The notes under the pieces: generated by a model | Databases searched by the model: none | What the model saw: the letters and a program-made list of their open reading frames with translations, nothing else | Told to the model about the DNA's origin: nothing | Source: Flavobacteriaceae bacterium | GTDB taxonomy: Bacteria > Bacteroidota > Bacteroidia > Flavobacteriales > Flavobacteriaceae | Assembly: GCA_021151665.1 (NCBI GenBank) | Contig: JAGKWW010000012.1 | Location: forward strand, 1-63,172 | Direction: 5' to 3' | DNA: 63,172 nucleotides | Shown: positions 7,439 through 15,598 of the stretch, one piece after another | Layout: the number at the start of each line of letters is the position of its first letter | How positions within the stretch are numbered: the stretch's first letter is position 1 | Position numbers and translations under genes: made by a program

Positions 7439-8755
7439 ATGAGCACGAAAACATTGCCGTATGTGGCTTACAAAGTGAAAGATATATCCCTGGCCGACTG
7501 GGGGCGAAAAGAGATTGAGCTTGCAGAGGCTGAAATGCCCGGGCTTATGGCGCTGCGCGAAGAGTATGGCGCAAGCCAGCCACTGAAAGGCGCACGTATT
7601 GCCGGCTGCCTGCACATGACGATACAGACTGCCGTACTTATAGAAACACTTATAGCCCTGGGTGCAGAAGTAACCTGGAGCTCTTGCAACATTTTTTCTA
7701 CCCAGGACCATGCTGCTGCCGCGATAGCTGCTGCCGGTATATCGGTATATGCGTGGAAGGGCATGAACGAGGAAGAATTTGACTGGTGTATAGAGCAGAC
7801 GCTTTTCTTTGGCGAAAACCGCGAGCCGCTTAATATGATCCTTGATGATGGTGGCGACCTTACCAATATGGTATTCGATCGTTACCCGGAGCTTGCTTCT
7901 GCTATCAAAGGACTTTCTGAAGAGACGACTACAGGTGTACACCGCCTTTACGAAAGGATGAAGAACGGTACCCTCGTGATGCCGGCCATTAACGTGAATG
8001 ACTCGGTTACCAAATCGAAGTTTGATAACAAATACGGTTGTAAAGAAAGTGCTGTAGATGCAGTACGCCGCGCTACCGACGTGATGCTTGCGGGCAAAAG
8101 AGTAGTGGTGTGCGGTTATGGCGACGTGGGTAAAGGTACTGCGGCTTCTTTCCGTGGAGCGGGCTCTATCGTGACGGTAACGGAAATTGACCCTATCTGT
8201 GCGCTCCAGGCAGCAATGGATGGTTATGAAGTGAAGAAACTGGATACCGTTGTAGGTAATGCCGATATCGTGATCACGACAACAGGTAACAAAGATATCG
8301 TTGTGGCGCGCCACTTCGAGAAAATGAAAGATAAAACCATTGTGTGCAACATCGGCCACTTTGATAACGAGATCGATATGGCCTGGCTTAATGCCAACTA
8401 TGGCAACACCAAGATCGAGATCAAGCCGCAGGTGGATAAATACAACATCAACGGAACCGATATCCTTATCCTTGCCGAAGGCCGACTTGTAAACCTTGGC
8501 TGTGCAACTGGGCACCCAAGCTTTGTAATGAGCAACTCGTTCACTAACCAGACACTTGCCCAGATCGAGCTTTGGACTAATAGCGATGCCTATGAAAATA
8601 AGGTATACATGCTGCCAAAACACCTTGATGAGAAAGTGGCATCCCTGCACCTTGCCAAGCTGGGTGTAGAGCTCGAAACCCTTACCAACGGACAAGCCGA
8701 ATACATAGGCGTGGAAGTGGAAGGGCCATTCAAACCGGAGTACTATCGTTACTAA
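7439..8755 (+). CDS. ahcY: Adenosylhomocysteinase (S-adenosyl-L-homocysteine hydrolase)
   Basis: Converts S-adenosylhomocysteine to adenosine and homocysteine, an NAD-dependent step of the methyl cycle. The protein is 438 residues from the MSTKTLPY start. Visible family motifs are GCLHMTIQTAVLIE near residue 50, WSSCNIFSTQDHAAAA near 80, the NAD-binding GYGDVGKG near 220, and the conserved C-terminal FKPEYYRY. An in-frame extension to 7403 overlaps the promoter -7 box and is rejected. It is monocistronic, closed by a strong terminator. Confidence 0.98.
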   Translation: MSTKTLPYVAYKVKDISLADWGRKEIELAEAEMPGLMALREEYGASQPLKGARIAGCLHMTIQTAVLIETLIALGAEVTWSSCNIFSTQDHAAAAIAAAGISVYAWKGMNEEEFDWCIEQTLFFGENREPLNMILDDGGDLTNMVFDRYPELASAIKGLSEETTTGVHRLYERMKNGTLVMPAINVNDSVTKSKFDNKYGCKESAVDAVRRATDVMLAGKRVVVCGYGDVGKGTAASFRGAGSIVTVTEIDPICALQAAMDGYEVKKLDTVVGNADIVITTTGNKDIVVARHFEKMKDKTIVCNIGHFDNEIDMAWLNANYGNTKIEIKPQVDKYNINGTDILILAEGRLVNLGCATGHPSFVMSNSFTNQTLAQIELWTNSDAYENKVYMLPKHLDEKVASLHLAKLGVELETLTNGQAEYIGVEVEGPFKPEYYRY

Positions 8756-8774
8756 TTATAGGTTTATATCAACG

Positions 8775-8807
8775 AAAAACCGCTGCCTTATAAGCAGCGG
8801 TTTTTTT
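8775..8807 (+). terminator. Rho-independent terminator of ahcY
   Basis: Stem CCGCTGC (8780-8786) with GCAGCGG (8794-8800), a 7-nt AT-rich loop, then seven T (8801-8807); five A on the other side make it usable from both directions. Confidence 0.93.
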
Positions 8808-8813
8808 ATAAAC

Positions 8814-8835
8814 AAAAATCCCGCCGAAGCGGGAT
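8814..8835 (-). terminator. Terminator of the six-gene exported-protein operon
   Basis: On the minus strand ATCCCGC-TTCG-GCGGGAT followed by TTTTTG. The loop is the very stable cUUCGg tetraloop. It sits 24 bp after the stop of the last operon gene, back to back with the ahcY terminator. Confidence 0.92.
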
Positions 8836-8859
8836 CTTAGGCTATTTGCCGTTTGTTTC

Positions 8860-9828
8860 TTACCACCAACCGATGATGTTGTAAGATACAGTATTCGGTT
8901 GTCCGTTTCCATAGGCTACACCCACATCGCGGTATGCTTTGATCATATCACGCTGAAGGTTTACTTCTACGTCCATCTTGTAGTTCCACTCCCTTTTGTC
9001 CAGTTCGTAAACCCTTTTCCCAATCTTGTCCGAAAGGGCTTTAACCTCGCCGAAACAAGCCGACTGTGGGTCTATCGTTACCAATATCTCGCCTGCAGCG
9101 TTGGCAGCTTCGATATTTTGCCCCGCATTCCAGATGTTGGTAGCTTCAACAAGCTTAGTCTTGCAGTCGCGGTCAATCTTTTTCTTATACAAAGCCGGTA
9201 GGGCTGCAATCGCTTTGGTGTAGCAGTCTGTAGCTTCCTGAGGAATTGTGGTAAGCGTAAAGATAGCGCCGTCAAAGTTGTTCTGGCTTTCCTGTAGCTT
9301 GGCTTCCTGGAAGATCTGGCTGCACCTGCCATTATAGTAATTTACTATTTTTTGCTTGGCACCGGTAACGAAAGCCTGAAGCCCGGGGTCGTCTACACGG
9401 ATGTTCTTTATCGCGTTGAGGTAAGCTTTAGTTTCGTTGGTATCAACACCCTTTACGGTAACCGATTTACTTGAGAACAGCTTGCTGTCTACACCATCAC
9501 CTATGTAAAACGTTACATCCAGCGTAAGCGCTGTCATTGGCGGCGCGGTAGCCGTCAGGTCTTTGGTAAGTACATTGATATTGGCTGTAAGGATAAACCT
9601 TGTGTTGAATCCCGAACCGGCAACACCGTTAGCCGAAACGATCTGGTTCAGCTTGTTTTTAAGTGACGAGGCTACAGCATTATTTAGCTGCTCTACCTGC
9701 GGCGGAATAAAGGTTGTAATGGATACGCGGCCCATAGCATCCGAAGCGCCTCCCTGTGCGTTGGCAGAAAGAGACAAGCCCAGCGCAGCCACCATACCCA
9801 ATGCGATATTTTTAAATGTGTTTTTCAT
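8860..9828 (-). CDS. Exported protein of unknown function, last gene of a six-gene envelope operon
   Basis: A 322-residue protein with a signal peptide (MKNTFKNIALG to NAQ) and no lipobox. The start at 9828 follows the upstream gene's stop by 10 bp; an in-frame extension upstream would overlap that gene. After the signal come AMGRVSITTFIPPQ and a beta-rich section (residues about 20-150), then an alpha-helical section with repeated helix pairs (YYNGRCSQIFQEAKLQES, CYTKAIAALPALYKKK, TKLVEATNIWNAGQ) that looks TPR-like. Four cysteines in the helical part could form disulfides. I do not recognise the family with certainty; such proteins occur in Bacteroidota next to DUF6175 genes. Function unknown. 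Confidence 0.8.
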   Translation of the reverse strand: MKNTFKNIALGMVAALGLSLSANAQGGASDAMGRVSITTFIPPQVEQLNNAVASSLKNKLNQIVSANGVAGSGFNTRFILTANINVLTKDLTATAPPMTALTLDVTFYIGDGVDSKLFSSKSVTVKGVDTNETKAYLNAIKNIRVDDPGLQAFVTGAKQKIVNYYNGRCSQIFQEAKLQESQNNFDGAIFTLTTIPQEATDCYTKAIAALPALYKKKIDRDCKTKLVEATNIWNAGQNIEAANAAGEILVTIDPQSACFGEVKALSDKIGKRVYELDKREWNYKMDVEVNLQRDMIKAYRDVGVAYGNGQPNTVSYNIIGWW

Positions 9829-9838
9829 GTCGCTTTTT

Positions 9839-10789
9839 TTATTTTTCTCCGATAATAAGTACTGCCTGGCCAAGGCCTTTCATAGTAAGCTTGCTTGGCA
9901 CTGCATAAGGCTGTGCCTTAAGGAAGTCCTGCAACCCTTTAAGGAACTGGCGTGCATCGATAGCTTTGCCCGAAGCGTTGAACAGCGGCATACGCACCTG
10001 CTCCATAAGCATCATATTCTCGGTTGCATCACTTGTGCTGAAACGTCCTTTTACGGTGTTTTGTGTCATCCACTCTTCAATAACATCTTTTAGCTCTTTA
10101 CCGGCATATTCGCTTTCAAGGTCATTCGGCCATGAATCCCATTTCTTGATCCTTACGATGATCTCGCGTCCGTTCTCGAACATGTCATCAAAGTGCTTTT
10201 GCAGCGAGTTGCTAAAGTTGTCCATGTGGGCAATTACCGATTCTTCCAAAAGCAACGGAAGCTCAGACGTGAAAGATGGTGCGCCGGTACCTGTTGCGGT
10301 GGCAATCTGCTTATCGGTATAAGCATCCAGCCCCTGCAGGGTAAATGTAACCGATTTCTTAGGGCCTACTGTATTAAGTGTCCATGTAAGCTGCATGATA
10401 ATATCAGCCTTGGCTACTTTCTTCAGTTTATCTACCGGAGATTCTGCAATACCGCCACCCGATTTAGAAGTAGTCATGTTGTTCTCTGCAGTTTCGGCTT
10501 CAAGGGTTTTTATGGCCGATTCCATATTCTTTAGCGGGAAACCTTTGTCGGCCATGATACCGTTTATCTTGGCTATTACCGAAAGCAAATCCGAGTTTTC
10601 CTGGAAAGCCTTTTTGTAATCAGGGATCTTAACTTTAGTTCCCTGGTTGTCAAATTCCATCATATAACCATTCTTGGTGCACCAAACATCGCTCGGTACA
10701 ACCATAATGGTTGGTTTTTTGGCCTGCGAGAACCCCGTGAAAGCCGTAAACAGCGCGAGGGCTGCTATGATATGTTTAAAGTTTTTCAT
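9839..10789 (-). CDS. Exported DUF6175-like protein
   Basis: A 316-residue exported protein (signal peptide MKNFKHIIAALAL to GFSQ). The mature protein begins KKPTIMVVPSDVWC, which I associate with the DUF6175 family of Bacteroidota. The opening strand is also reminiscent of CsgG/PelC/LpoB-type envelope proteins (KPxIxVxP), an analogy only. Later parts include VAKADIIMQLTWTLN, a beta-rich middle and ITVRIKKWDSWPNDLE-type text near residue 215. It sits in the middle of the operon with spacers of 9-10 bp. The family name comes from memory and was not searched. No catalytic motif is evident. Confidence 0.75.
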   Translation of the reverse strand: MKNFKHIIAALALFTAFTGFSQAKKPTIMVVPSDVWCTKNGYMMEFDNQGTKVKIPDYKKAFQENSDLLSVIAKINGIMADKGFPLKNMESAIKTLEAETAENNMTTSKSGGGIAESPVDKLKKVAKADIIMQLTWTLNTVGPKKSVTFTLQGLDAYTDKQIATATGTGAPSFTSELPLLLEESVIAHMDNFSNSLQKHFDDMFENGREIIVRIKKWDSWPNDLESEYAGKELKDVIEEWMTQNTVKGRFSTSDATENMMLMEQVRMPLFNASGKAIDARQFLKGLQDFLKAQPYAVPSKLTMKGLGQAVLIIGEK

Positions 10790-10798
10790 CTGGATAGA

Positions 10799-11281
10799 TT
10801 ATTGTTTAATGATGCCGTCAGCGATAAGCTTGGCTTTCAGTTCGGCGCGAAGCACACGTACTATAAGTCCGTGGGTAACGCTTTCACGCGCTCCTTTTTT
10901 GTCTCGGCTTATCTTGTCGAATATCCTTTCATCGCGTAGCGAAATAAAGTTTTTGAATTCGCCGTTATCAGCAAAAAACTTATTGAAATAGTCCTCATAT
11001 TTCTCCTCGGCATTTACTTCAAAGATCAGCGGCTTGCTGTTGCATTCGCTTTTCCCTTCAGATATCCCGTGAAAGATCACGTCGCGCACGGCATTCTTCT
11101 TGGCCTGCTCTACAGCATCGGCCCTGTTGCGGCCATTGCCCCACGCCTTAAGTGTAGCAGAACCGTCAAGCTCTACGCCCATGCACTCTGTCTTGTACTT
11201 ATAATTACCTGCTGTGCTTTTTTGAGCCTGGGCAGTATAGATGCCAAAAGTGGCAATAAGTATAGCTAAAACTTTTTTCAT
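10799..11281 (-). CDS. Exported protein, paralogue A of a tandem pair
   Basis: A 160-residue protein with a signal peptide ending AQAQ. The core YKYKTECMGVELDGSATLKAWG followed by AVEQAKKNAVRDVIFHG and a later conserved C (SECNSKP) is shared with the next upstream gene (11294-11803), so the two are tandem duplicates. The pattern of a strand, then an A-rich helix ending in KNAV, resembles LPP20/FlgT N-terminal type domains of envelope proteins; this is inference from pattern only. The spacer to its upstream neighbour is 12 bp and to DUF6175 9 bp. Confidence 0.75.
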   Translation of the reverse strand: MKKVLAILIATFGIYTAQAQKSTAGNYKYKTECMGVELDGSATLKAWGNGRNRADAVEQAKKNAVRDVIFHGISEGKSECNSKPLIFEVNAEEKYEDYFNKFFADNGEFKNFISLRDERIFDKISRDKKGARESVTHGLIVRVLRAELKAKLIADGIIKQ

Positions 11282-11293
11282 GTAATTAACCTG

Positions 11294-11803
11294 TTAGAAT
11301 CCTGATGATAATCCGCGAATGATGCCGGCTGCTTCAAGGTCTTTCCTTAAAAGGTCTTTGTTTACCGATACCACTACGCCAATTTTATACTCTTTGCCTA
11401 CTTTCAGGCGGTCTTCGGCACCCACATTTCCGTCGTTAGACTCAGAAACGAATTTCATGTATTTGCCACCCTCTTCAAAGAAAGGCTCAAAAAAGTCTTT
11501 CTTCTCCATTTCGATGTTTGGGTTGCTTGCCAATGGCTTTTGGGCTACGCAGCCCCTTCCGCCGCCGCCGAAGCCCTTAAATATAACGCCGTGAACGGCG
11601 TTCTTTTTTGCCTGCGTAATAGCTACACTGGGTTTTTTAGAATAGCTCCATACTTTTATAAGATAATTACCATCGGTACCCGTGCCTACGCACTCGATCT
11701 CGTAGCGCCATTCCTCGGTGGCTTTATCAGCCTTTTTTTGTGCCTGGCCAAACATGCCTGCTGTAGCCAGTAAAAACATTGCAATTAGGATTTGCCTTTT
11801 CAT
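11294..11803 (-). CDS. Exported protein, paralogue B of a tandem pair
   Basis: A 169-residue exported protein (signal peptide MKRQILIAMFLLATAG to FGQAQ). It aligns with the downstream paralogue through WRYEIECVGTGTDGNYLIKVW, ITQAKKNAVHGVIFKG, a cysteine after a glycine-rich stretch (GGGGRGC), a DFFEPFFEEGGKYMKFVS block matching YFNKFFADNGEFKNFIS, and a C-terminal VxVxxxLLRKDLEAAGII block matching VRVLRAELKAKLIADGII. The cysteine pair (one in the first strand, one after the helix) is conserved in both copies and may be a disulfide. Function unknown. Confidence 0.75.
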   Translation of the reverse strand: MKRQILIAMFLLATAGMFGQAQKKADKATEEWRYEIECVGTGTDGNYLIKVWSYSKKPSVAITQAKKNAVHGVIFKGFGGGGRGCVAQKPLASNPNIEMEKKDFFEPFFEEGGKYMKFVSESNDGNVGAEDRLKVGKEYKIGVVVSVNKDLLRKDLEAAGIIRGLSSGF

Positions 11804-11824
11804 AAATGGGGTTATTGTTATTGG

Positions 11825-13066
11825 TTATTTTCCTTTTTTCTGTACCAGGAGCATCCCCGGATAGAAATCTTTGCCGCTTACTTTTTTAAAGTAGGTGCGG
11901 TCTACCGTGCTGCCCGGATTTTCTTCTTCGGCACCATAGCGGTTATCCCATATGGGGTACTTAGTGTCTACTTTCACCTGGCCTACCACTACATAGCTGG
12001 TCTTGCCGGTTTCAGGATCCATCTGCTGCTCAAGCACATCAAATTTAGATTTTTCGCTTACGCCTTCTTTCATGCCGATTTTAGCACAGATAGGCTCGCC
12101 CGAATAGAGCGGCGTTTTGGTTTTGAACTCGTCATGGTTCTTCTGAAGCTTAACGATTACGGCGTCAACTGCCTTTACGGTAGCACGCTCTACCAGCTGC
12201 TCTTCAGATTTGCTTGTAAATACCGAAGACTGTACATCTGCCCACGAATTATCTGAACCGATGTATTTAAGCTTAAAGATATTGGCATCATCAAATGCTT
12301 TCTTTTTAGCCGGAGTAATAGTTTTGTCGTCTGCCCAGTATTCATTATAGAAAGCGTTAGCAGTTGCTTCGTCCCAAACCAGTTGGTACAGGTGGGCAGT
12401 TGTTTTTACCACATAGCCCTTTCCGGCTACGGTGGCTCCCGCAGAAAGTGCTGTGGTGTAGGTTGATGCATTCGATACGCCTACCGCATCGCCCAGCGCA
12501 CCGGCAACTGAAAGCCAGCCTGATGCCTTTTTAGCTACTTCTTCTTTAGATACGTATTTGAACTCATTGATAAGTACGAAAGTCTTTCCGATAAGCTCCT
12601 CTCCGGCATCGGCAAGCATGTCCAGTCCGCGCTTACTTGCCTTGGCCGTTGCAACATCCATAGCTGAAGCATCATAGCTGCCACGCTGTTTTATCAACTC
12701 CATATTGAAGCCTCCTTTTGCAGAGCGGTTGAACCACTTCGATACCAGTTGCTTGGCAATGTCGTTTAACCTTGGATCATCGATGCTTACATTTACAGGC
12801 TGCGTACCTGCAGTATTCGCTTCGAGGTTAATATCGCCCGGATTCAATACCCTTCCATCAAGATTATGGTCGTTAAACTTGTCTGGTATCGGGCTATTGC
12901 TAAAGTTTTTTTTGATCTCTTCAGCATACGGGAGTCCCGGACTGTCTACCATAAGGGTATACAGCGAGCTTCTCCTGTATTTTACATTCATTTGCCCTTC
13001 AGGAGCCTGTGCAAAGGCCTGAAGGCCAATCAGCACAAATAACGGTAAGATAATTGCTTTTTTCAT
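11825..13066 (-). CDS. Exported conserved protein of unknown function
   Basis: A 413-residue protein with a signal peptide (MKKAIILPLFVLIG to AFAQ). Segments such as VSIDDPRLNDIAKQLVSKWFNR, ERGLDML-type KRGLDMLADAGEELIGKTFVLI and NFYNEYW-like helices are familiar to me from uncharacterised Bacteroidota proteins, but I know no function. The C-terminal third looks beta-rich (GEPICAKIGMKEGVSEKSKFDVLEQ), a possible small barrel or OB-like domain. It is the second gene of the operon, 44 bp after the beta-barrel gene and 21 bp before the tandem paralogues. Confidence 0.78.
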   Translation of the reverse strand: MKKAIILPLFVLIGLQAFAQAPEGQMNVKYRRSSLYTLMVDSPGLPYAEEIKKNFSNSPIPDKFNDHNLDGRVLNPGDINLEANTAGTQPVNVSIDDPRLNDIAKQLVSKWFNRSAKGGFNMELIKQRGSYDASAMDVATAKASKRGLDMLADAGEELIGKTFVLINEFKYVSKEEVAKKASGWLSVAGALGDAVGVSNASTYTTALSAGATVAGKGYVVKTTAHLYQLVWDEATANAFYNEYWADDKTITPAKKKAFDDANIFKLKYIGSDNSWADVQSSVFTSKSEEQLVERATVKAVDAVIVKLQKNHDEFKTKTPLYSGEPICAKIGMKEGVSEKSKFDVLEQQMDPETGKTSYVVVGQVKVDTKYPIWDNRYGAEEENPGSTVDRTYFKKVSGKDFYPGMLLVQKKGK

Positions 13067-13110
13067 GGTGGTGGATGGTGTTGGTTGGTTTATCAGGTGG
13101 TCCGTTGGTT

Positions 13111-13692
13111 TTAAAATAAAATACCTACAGAAGCCTGGAATACTCCATTAGAATACTCGACTACCGGATTTTTTGCTTCGTAAACATTGGTGATACCAAG
13201 GTTGTAGCGCAGCTGAAAGAAAACGCCCGATTTAAGTTCGTAACCGGCGCCGGCACATACGCTGAAGTCGACTGTGTTAAGGTCATCAACTTTGTCGTTT
13301 GTCTGGCTAGTCTTATGTTTCCCTGAAACCAGAAACCCAACCTGTGGGCCCGCTTCGATGCTCAACCTGTCGGCAACGTAGTACTTCATCATTACAGGAA
13401 GGTTAATGTAGTTAAGCTTGTACCTGCTGTAGCCATCAAAACCTTCATCAGAGTAACCTTGCCCTGAAAAGAGAAGTTCCGGCTGGATAGAGAAGTTGTC
13501 ACTCACGATGATCTCTGAAACCACCCCGATGTGAAGGCTGGTCCTGAACGTGTTGTCTTTAACATCGCCATACATATTGGCTACGTTAAGCCCGCCTTTC
13601 AGGCCGAATTTAATACCCTCTTCGCGCTTAGAAGATTGCGCATTAGCGAATACTGCCGTCATCACGGCAACTACTACCAGTAGTTTTTTCAT
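13111..13692 (-). CDS. Outer membrane beta-barrel (porin family) protein
   Basis: A 193-residue protein with a signal peptide (MKKLLVVVAVMTAV to NAQ) and alternating strands typical of the small eight-strand OMP barrels common in Bacteroidota: GIKFGLKGGLNVANMYG, FSIQPELLFSGQG, LNYINLPVMMKYYV, LSIEAGPQVGFLVSG, and a final aromatic strand FQASVGILF. The frame is open to 13725, but a -7 promoter box lies there, so the start at 13692 is preferred. As first gene of the operon it may give the outer membrane partner of the exported proteins that follow. Confidence 0.88.
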   Translation of the reverse strand: MKKLLVVVAVMTAVFANAQSSKREEGIKFGLKGGLNVANMYGDVKDNTFRTSLHIGVVSEIIVSDNFSIQPELLFSGQGYSDEGFDGYSRYKLNYINLPVMMKYYVADRLSIEAGPQVGFLVSGKHKTSQTNDKVDDLNTVDFSVCAGAGYELKSGVFFQLRYNLGITNVYEAKNPVVEYSNGVFQASVGILF

Positions 13693-13722
13693 AATAAATT
13701 TTATTAAAAATTTGTTAACGTA

Positions 13723-13771
13723 CAAAACTACTAAAACTGGTTAACAAATAAATACCTATTAATAGGTATTT
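13723..13771 (-). promoter_or_regulatory. Operon promoter -7 box with an adjacent perfect palindrome
   Basis: On the minus strand TAGTTTTG (13723-13730) matches TAnnTTTG, 31 nt before the ATG at 13692. Just upstream lies a perfect 22-bp palindrome (13750-13771, half site AAATACCTATT). A TTTG at 13745-13748 is only 14 nt from the -7 box, short for a -33 element. The palindrome overlaps the expected -33 area and could be an operator; it is also about 40 bp past the tag stop codon, so a weak terminator role is possible. Confidence 0.5.
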
Positions 13772-13810
13772 TTAATAATATGTTAATTTATTATTTATCG
13801 CGTAAATTTC

Positions 13811-14371
13811 TTACAATCTTGTCCAACAGCTTGTTATATGGTCATTCACCATTCCTGTTGCCTGCATGTGTGCATAGATTACTGTGGAGCCTACAAACTT
13901 AAAACCACGTTTCTTCAGGTCTTCACTGATAGTGTCAGACAAAGGGGTAGTGGCGGGTACTTCCTTGAGTTGTGTAAAGCTGTTTACGATGGGTTTTCCA
14001 CCGGAAAACCCCCAAAAATAATTGCTGAAGCTCCCGTGTTCCTGCTGTACTTCCATAAAAGCGCGCGCGTTGCTCACTGCCGCAAGTATTTTAAGCCGGT
14101 TGCGTATGATGCCCGGATTTTGGAGCAGTTCCTCAATTTTCCCGTCATCATAATTGGCAATTTTCCTATAATCGAAGTTGTCAAACGCTTCTGCAAAATT
14201 ATCGCGTTTGCGCAGTATCGTGATCCAACTGAGCCCTGCCTGAAAGGTTTCCAACAGCAAAAACTCAAACAATGTTTCATCGTCATATACAGGGCGGCCC
14301 CATTCTTCATCGTGATACCGTTCGTATAGCGGGTCGCCTTTGCACCATCCGCAGCGTACTTTTTCTTTCAT
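13811..14371 (-). CDS. tag: DNA-3-methyladenine glycosylase I
   Basis: A 186-residue base-excision repair enzyme that removes 3-methyladenine from DNA. The N-terminal RCGWCKGDPLYERYHDEEWG is the Tag signature with the zinc-binding cysteines, followed by LLLETFQAGLSWITILRKR around residue 40 (E and W of the base pocket) and YAHMQATGMVNDH near the C-terminus, with the zinc-binding histidines. Length matches the family. It starts 3 bp from the stop of the YhhQ-like gene, so the two are probably cotranscribed. Confidence 0.96.
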   Translation of the reverse strand: MKEKVRCGWCKGDPLYERYHDEEWGRPVYDDETLFEFLLLETFQAGLSWITILRKRDNFAEAFDNFDYRKIANYDDGKIEELLQNPGIIRNRLKILAAVSNARAFMEVQQEHGSFSNYFWGFSGGKPIVNSFTQLKEVPATTPLSDTISEDLKKRGFKFVGSTVIYAHMQATGMVNDHITSCWTRL

Positions 14372-14373
14372 GG

Positions 14374-15054
14374 TTAATTGTGGTTTTCTTCTACAACGTC
14401 GGCATGCATGTGTTTGCCAATGAGGCTGTGGCCCACGTAGATTAGCGGGGTAAGCACTATTGCAATGACGAGCTTTACACAGTAGCCTGTGAGGCCCGAA
14501 GCAATATAGGTTTGGGTATCCATTTGGCCTGTGGCATAAAACGCAATACCCAGTACGATAAATGAATCAAAGAACTGTGATATCACGGTAGAGCCCGTGC
14601 TTCGCAGCCAGATCATGCGCTGGCCGGTTTTTCGCTTTACAAAATGAAACAACGTCACATCAATAAGCTGCGATACGAGGAAAGCAGTTATACTGCCAAC
14701 GATGATCCACATGCCCTGCCCGAATACCGATGAAAAAGCACCGTCCTGAACGCCCATGCCGGTAACCGCCGGAATCCGGAGCGCTATCAGTAAGACAAAA
14801 AAACAATAAGCGATAAGCCCCGCAGTGATATACGAAAGCCTGCGGACACCTTTCTCCCCAAAGTATTCATTGATAAGGTCGGTAGTGATAAATACCACCG
14901 GCCATGGCAGTATGCCGACACTCATCGGCACGCCGAAAACGCTGATCAGCTTTCCGCCAATAAGTTCGGCTACCACAGCATTGGTGATAAAAATACCACA
15001 GAGTACGGTGTATATAAGCTGTTTTTTGGTAGTGGGCATAATGTTTTTACTCAA
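14374..15054 (-). CDS. Queuosine precursor transporter (YhhQ/DUF165 family)
   Basis: A 226-residue inner membrane protein with about six hydrophobic segments. The family core is visible: FVTTDLINEYFGEKGVRR-like FITTDLINEYFG near residue 55 and SQLIDVTLFHFVKRKTG near 125, plus STVISQFFDSFIVLGIAFY. YhhQ proteins import queuosine precursors (preQ0/preQ1) for tRNA modification. The start could be the ATG at 15054, which overlaps the end of the SRPBCC gene by 8 bp, or the ATG five codons in. It lies between the SRPBCC gene and tag on one likely transcript. Confidence 0.92.
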   Translation of the reverse strand: MSKNIMPTTKKQLIYTVLCGIFITNAVVAELIGGKLISVFGVPMSVGILPWPVVFITTDLINEYFGEKGVRRLSYITAGLIAYCFFVLLIALRIPAVTGMGVQDGAFSSVFGQGMWIIVGSITAFLVSQLIDVTLFHFVKRKTGQRMIWLRSTGSTVISQFFDSFIVLGIAFYATGQMDTQTYIASGLTGYCVKLVIAIVLTPLIYVGHSLIGKHMHADVVEENHN

Positions 15055-15469
15055 TAATCTTCTTTAAACCGTCAATCACCATACGCCAGTTTTCTTCGCA
15101 ATGTGCCGCCTTTTCCTCGTTGTAATTCGATTGGGTAATCTCCAGGCGCGTGCCGTCATTGTCTTCAAAAAGCTCGTACGTTACCACAAGATAGTTTTCA
15201 GGTTTGTCTTCAAGTCCGCTAAAGCTGCTTAGGTAGCTATAGGAAAGACGGTGCACCGGCTCATACTGCAACACTTCACCCTTATCAGTAAAAGGCTGGC
15301 CTTCATATTCCCCTTTCCAAAAGACAAGGCTTCCTTCACGCCAGTCGGTTTGCTGGTCGGAGCCAAAAAAATATTGTTTTACAATGTTCGGGTCGGTAAG
15401 CCCTTCCCATACTTTCGCCGCCGGAGCGTTGATATGGGTTTTGTAGGTAACAAGGTAGCCGGTTTGCAT
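15047..15469 (-). CDS. SRPBCC (AHSA1-like) domain protein
   Basis: A 140-residue single-domain protein of the START/AHSA1 fold: TYKTHINAPAAKVWEGLTDPNIVKQYFFG at the N-terminus is the usual opening helix-grip signature, followed by GEVLQYEPVHRLSYSY, TRLEITQSNY and a C-terminal helix NWRMVIDGLKKIIE. Such proteins bind small hydrophobic ligands or act as Hsp90 co-activator-like folds; no specific role can be assigned. It is probably the first gene of the SRPBCC-yhhQ-tag group. Confidence 0.85.
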   Translation of the reverse strand: MQTGYLVTYKTHINAPAAKVWEGLTDPNIVKQYFFGSDQQTDWREGSLVFWKGEYEGQPFTDKGEVLQYEPVHRLSYSYLSSFSGLEDKPENYLVVTYELFEDNDGTRLEITQSNYNEEKAAHCEENWRMVIDGLKKIIE

Positions 15470-15545
15470 AACGGTTGTTTTTGGAAGGGGTAAGGTACGA
15501 TTTTTTGCAAATAGTGTATTCGCATTCGTACTGTAAAATCGACGT

Positions 15546-15574
15546 AAAAAAAACCCACACCTTTCGGAGTGGGT
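15546..15574 (-). terminator. Terminator of the ribosomal protein/tsf operon
   Basis: On the minus strand ACCCAC (15569-15574 complement) pairs with GTGGGT (15553-15558 complement) around a 10-nt loop with CCGAAAGG, followed by eight T. It lies 25 bp beyond the tsf stop. Confidence 0.9.
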
Positions 15575-15598
15575 CTGAGTATTGTGTTTCGCTGTTAG

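Noticed and set aside
7397..8695. 432-codon open frame on the minus strand
   Set aside because: It lies wholly antisense to ahcY, which has unmistakable family motifs; the antisense product is rich in His/Tyr/Cys with no sensible domain.
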